From Triplophysa rosa (lineage: Eukaryota; Chordata; Actinopteri; Cypriniformes; Nemacheilidae): 64,000 bases of DNA. The DNA lies in the NCBI RefSeq assembly GCF_024868665.1, contig NC_079900.1:3498730-3562729 (forward strand), written 5' to 3'. This document shows positions 59,853 to 64,000 of this stretch, one piece after another. Positions within the stretch are counted from its first letter, which is position 1. Each line of letters starts with the position of its first letter. The notes beneath the pieces are model-generated. The model did not search any database. It was not told the origin of the DNA and saw only the letters and a program-made list of their open reading frames with translations. Made by a program: the position numbers and the translations under genes.

Positions 59853-60300
59853 GACTGCACTGCTCTCAGTCATTGAAGCCCTGAGACTGGCAAGGGCAGC
59901 CTCTAAATCATCTGTACTCATCCTACTGGATGTATCTGCTGCTTTTGACACCGTTAACCACCACATCCTCCAGTCGACCCTCAGGGCTATGGGTGTCTCT
60001 GTAATGGTGCTACAATGGTTCAAGTCTTACCTCACAGGTAGGTCATTTACAGTATCCTGGAGAGGTGAGGTCTCCGAGTCCCAACATCTCAATCCAGGGG
60101 TGCCTCAGGGCTCAGTGCTTGGACCGCTGCTCTTTTCCATATACATGACATCCCTAGGTTCTGTCATTCGTAAACATGGCTTTTCCTATCACTGCCATGC
60201 GGATGATACACAACTCCACTTGTTTCTGAACACATCTCAGCATGCCTGAGTGACATTCCACTCAGGCAAAAGCGTCTGCTAAATGACTAAATGTAAATGT
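59853..60300 (+). mobile_element. L2/CR1-like LINE reverse-transcriptase fragment with internal deletion
   Basis: The open frame 59833-60249 encodes reverse-transcriptase motifs in order: LILLDVSAAFDTVNHHIL (palm, first Asp), NPGVPQGSVLGPLLFSIYM, and CHADDTQLH, which holds the catalytic Asp pair. It stops and jumps within about 20 bp to the LINE tail (AAAAGCGTCTGCTAAATGAC), so the rest of ORF2 is deleted. It directly abuts the tail of the preceding LINE. Confidence 0.85.
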
Positions 60301-60993
60301 AGCTAAACTGTTTGTTTGCTCTCCAACAGAAATAAAGAGCTCTCAGTTATGATTTTTCTTGCAAAAAGAACAAAACTCTAACATGCAAATGTTTGTTGCC
60401 ATGCTTATACAATCGACTGCGTTTTTAAACATGTCTTTCGTAAGAGACACGTTTTAGGAAAAGACCGTTTGTGCTGAAACACCTGCTTGGTTTTAAGAGG
60501 ACTTTAAATACGCAGAAGTCTTTTAAAACAAGACGGCAGCAGGTCAGCAGAGAAACTAAATAATTCATTGAAGAGCCAGCCAGGACTCTCTGCTCCTTTA
60601 AGAGCAAAAACAATTCTGACAAATTATTTTGAAAATAGCCAGAGGCAGACGATGACAAACTCAATGCCAAAGATAAAAACAATAAATGGAACACACAGAT
60701 AAAAGCATCTGCCAAATGTCTGTAAAATGTAATGTATGTGGGTGTGAATCTGAGTTTAATTACACAAAGTTCTGTCTTTGAGGAGCCCTGAATACTCTCA
60801 GTGAAATAATTTACTGGCTAAACAGAATCTGACCAACTATTCAAAGCATTATAAAAGCCAATCATCAAGTACAAGACAAACATCTACTCAGAATCAAAAC
60901 CAACTGTTTACAACAATAAATTCATCGTAAAATAGCACCGAAACCTTTTTTAATAAAACAGAAAATAATAACCATGATATAAAACAGCACATA
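60301..60993. other. Non-coding, with a short LINE-tail fragment
   Basis: AGATAAAAGCATCTGCCAAA at about 60699-60718 is a diverged L2 tail. Nothing else identified. Confidence 0.5.
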
Positions 60994-62553
60994 CAGTGAG
61001 GGAACTAAGTATTTGATCCCCTGCTGATTTTGTAAGTTTGCCTACTTACAAACAAATGAAGGGTCTATAATTTTTATGGTGGGTTTATTTTAACTGATAG
61101 ACACAGAATATTTAAAAAAATCAGGGGAAAAAAATGTTATATAAAGGTTACAAATTGATTTGCATTTCAGTCAGTGAAATAAGTATTTGATCCCCTACCA
61201 ACTAGCAAGAATTCTGGCTCCACAGATTGGTTATGTGCCTATATGGACCACAGATTAGTCCTGTCACTTTAAGAAAGTACTCCTAAATCAGCTTGTTATG
61301 TATATAAAAGATGCCTGCCAACAGAATCTGTATCTTCCAGTTCAACCTCTCCAACACCATGGTCCAGACCAAATAGGTTTTAAAGGATGTCAGGGACAAG
61401 ATTGGAGACCTGCACAAACCTTGACTAGGCTACAGACAGAAGCTTGGTGAGAAGGAGACAACTGTTGGTGTGATTATTTGGAAATAGAAGATATACAAAA
61501 TAACTATCAAATGCCCTTGTTCTGGAGCTCCCTGCAATATTTTCCCAATGGGGTAAAGATGATCATGAGAAATGTTAAAGATCAGCCCAGAACTACACGG
61601 AAGAAGCCTGTTAATGATTTCAAGACAGTTGGGAACACAGTTAGCAAGCAAAACATTGGTAACACATTGGTAACACGCTATGCCACAGTAGACTGAAATC
61701 CTGAAGCACCCGCAAGGTCCTCCTGCCCAAGAAGGGCCGCCTGGCTCGTCTTAAGTTTGACAATGAACATAAAAATGATTCAGAAAAGGCTTTGGCGAAA
61801 GTGCTGGCACTGCTGTGAGACCAAAATGGACTCCTGTGTTTGGAGGGAGAGAAATGCTGACTATGAGCCCAAGAACATCATGTCTACAGAGAAGCACAGT
61901 GTTGGAAACATTCTGCTTTAGGGCTTTTTCTCTGCTACAGGTATACAGGATGACTTCACCGCATTGAGGGGCTGAGGGACGGGCCCATGTACCGTAAAAT
62001 CTTGGACGAGAACCTCCTCCCCTTAACTAGGTCACTGAAGATGGGTCATGGATGAGCCTTTAACATGACAAAGACGCAAAACATATTGCCAAGACAACCA
62101 AATAGTGGCTTAAGGAGAAGCACATTAAATGTCCTAGCCAGTCTCTAGACCCTAGTCCTATAGAACCTCTGTGAAGGAGGCTAAAACTCCAATTTGCTGA
62201 GCGACAGCCAAGAAACCTTAAAGATTGACAGAGGAGTGGACTAAATGTATCCGGACACATGTGCAAACCTGGTGACCAACTATCAGAAATGTCTGACCTC
62301 TGTGCTTGCCAACAAGGGTTTCTCCACCAAGTACAAAGTTATGTTTTGCTTGGGGATCAAATACTTATTTCACTGACTGAAATGCAAATCAATTTATAAC
62401 CTTTATATAACATTTTTTTCCCCTGATTTTTTTAAATATTCTGTGTCTATCAGTTAAAATAAACCCACCATAAAAATTATAGACCCTTCATTTGTTTGTA
62501 AGTAGGCAAACTTACAAAATCAGCAGGGGATCAAATACTTATTTCCCTCACTG
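60994..62553 (+). mobile_element. Tc1-like transposon, copy 2, transposase dead
   Basis: 1560 bp from CAGTGAGGGAACTAAGTATT to the inverted end, flanked by TA (60992-60993, 62554-62555). By eye only about ten substitutions separate it from copy 1 at 30479, besides the 31-bp repeat there. The transposase start at 61358 meets the same TAG after five codons. Confidence 0.94.
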
Positions 62554-62555
62554 TA

Positions 62556-63908
62556 TATTGTGTTAATCCCACACAAATCGTATTGGAAGTCAGCAACCAT
62601 TTAAAATTTTGCCTTAAGTGACACAATGGTCACAAAAACTCTCTCTGCCGTGATTAACTGACTGAATAAAATCACAAAATAACACAAAAATTAAAGATGA
62701 ATTTGGGCCAATTGTATTATTTTATTTAAAAAAAATCAACAGGTATTGCAACAATACATCATTGTGAATTTTTTGGCCACGTGAAGTGAAAATTTTATAT
62801 TGTGACTGGATCATAAAAAAACGGATCCAACCCTGTCAGCAAGTTTGTAGTCACTTGTGTAAAATAAAAAAAATCATTTGGTCTTATGAATCAAGTCATA
62901 TTAATTTGAGCTGTCATTTTGATTACATTTTGATAGAAGATTAAACAAATTGTGATAAATAGTGCAGTTTAACCAGGACATACAGTATTGTCCCTTTAGA
63001 TTTAATGTTGATTTTCTTATTTGTGACATATACTGTAGTGATTGTCGGGATGTTTCTGTGGCTACAGACTATAGTTCATTATACGGTGTACGTACAATAA
63101 ATCTCACATAATGTGTATAAAACATGTTCTGACAGATTATCCTCTTTCTACAATTGACAGTCATCTAGAAAAAGACAATTTGCAAAAACATTTGTCTTAC
63201 ACAGAAATGCATGAATCACTGGTGAACGCATAACATTGGTGAATAAATTTAGAAGGCACTTCAGCAGCTGCTCATCTCTCTCTCTCTCTTCAAAAGATTC
63301 ATGCTTTATATTCTGTAAGCTCTCAGATGTCCTACTGTGACACTTGTCACACAGACACATTTAACATCCAATTGAAAATGAGCTGAGACTGTTTCAACTA
63401 GGACAATACAGGCATCCTTATCGCCTGCCCTAATCTCCATTAAATCATGCACTGAAGTTCTGTCTAAAATATTGTTCAAGTTAAATAACTTGCATCTATT
63501 TTGGGATTTTATTTCAGTCCACTGCTTCAAAGAATCTATCTGATCAATCTATCATCTCTGAGTATCTAAGCTGTAGAAATACAGAAATCTCTGCTGCCCT
63601 CTGCAGGAAAGAATTTGTTATTGACACAAATATTTCTCAAGCATGTTAGGCCTTTCAAAAGCATTTATCATCATTGATGTCTGTTCCTTTCAATCTTCTT
63701 AAAGTTGACTAAACCTAAAATTATTCAAACATTTCTGAAAACAAAACTATAATAACTCTGGTTAGACCAGATAAAACAAAGTGAACATGAGGGAAATTTG
63801 AAATCTCTGGGAATGGTGGATTCTTGTTCATGCCTGTTACCTTGGAGTTCTCAACCTTTCTGACTCCAAGGCCCCACTGTATTAAAAAATATTGAAAGCC
63901 CCCCAACC
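62556..63908. other. Non-coding right edge
   Basis: Contains a fragment at about 62700-62830 related to the 42-kb repeat (TTTTTTGGCCAC, TATTGTGACTGG) and at 63840-63908 the start of a CTCAACC/GGCCCC repeat like 44300-44580. No gene seen. Confidence 0.45.
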
Positions 63909-63960
63909 AAAAAAAAAAAAAAAAAAATTAAAACCAAAAAAAAAATTTAAAAAATAAAAA
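63909..63960. repeat. A-rich tract
   Basis: About 19 consecutive A with further A-rich runs, at the edge of a dispersed repeat. Confidence 0.9.
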
Positions 63961-64000
63961 TTAAAAGAAAAAGATTTTTTCCCCTCATTATTAGTCATCC

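Overview
The window is vertebrate, almost certainly teleost and probably cypriniform, nuclear DNA. Small exons with canonical splice sites encode chordate proteins. The surrounding sequence is AT-rich and packed with (CA)n microsatellites, Tc1/mariner and hAT DNA elements, L2-type LINE tails and many copies of a fold-back MITE whose ends read TTAAAGGGATAGTTCACCC, a family I associate with cyprinids (inference). I see no prokaryotic gene, CRISPR array, rRNA or tRNA.

Six protein genes can be supported. From left to right: the first coding exon of a RAB3D-type GTPase (-, rest off the left edge); complete tmem205 (-, 3 coding exons, 188 aa); complete elof1 (+, 3 exons, 83 aa); complete calponin-1 cnn1 (-, 7 exons, 296 aa); complete TLC-domain tlcd4/tmem56 (-, 6 coding exons, 264 aa); and complete plppr2 (-, 7 coding exons, 328 aa). 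Each spliced model was assembled by hand; all junctions keep phase and lengths match the vertebrate families. tmem205 and elof1 are divergent across about 0.7 kb; elof1 and cnn1 are tail to tail. Candidate non-coding first exons with good splice donors lie near 3.2 kb (rab3d), 7.82 kb (tmem205), 8.6 kb (elof1), 38.55 kb (tlcd4) and 57.2 kb (plppr2).

The gene set corresponds to human 19p13.2 (RAB3D, TMEM205, PLPPR2, CNN1, ELOF1) plus a TLCD4 gene, which in human sits beside CNN3 on 1p21.3. That fits a whole-genome-duplication paralogon with different gene losses in fish and mammals. The genes do not form a pathway: they serve vesicle docking (Rab3D), membranes (TMEM205, TLCD4, PLPPR2), transcription elongation (ELOF1) and smooth-muscle actin binding (CNN1).

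Introns and intergenic DNA are dominated by mobile elements. The most striking is a nested insertion in tlcd4 intron 2: a 3.7-kb hAT-like element with a perfect 8-bp target duplication contains an L2 tail and a TTAA-flanked element, which contains a Tc1 copy. A second Tc1 copy, about 99% identical and carrying the same early stop codon, lies near the right end. Other notable items are a perfect CArG box in cnn1 intron 1, a solo-LTR-like element inserted inverted into a related copy, a 368-bp fold-back element, and two copies of one repeat each embedded between (CA)n arrays. I found no clearly new gene system; the main novelty is in the transposon architecture and cis-regulation.
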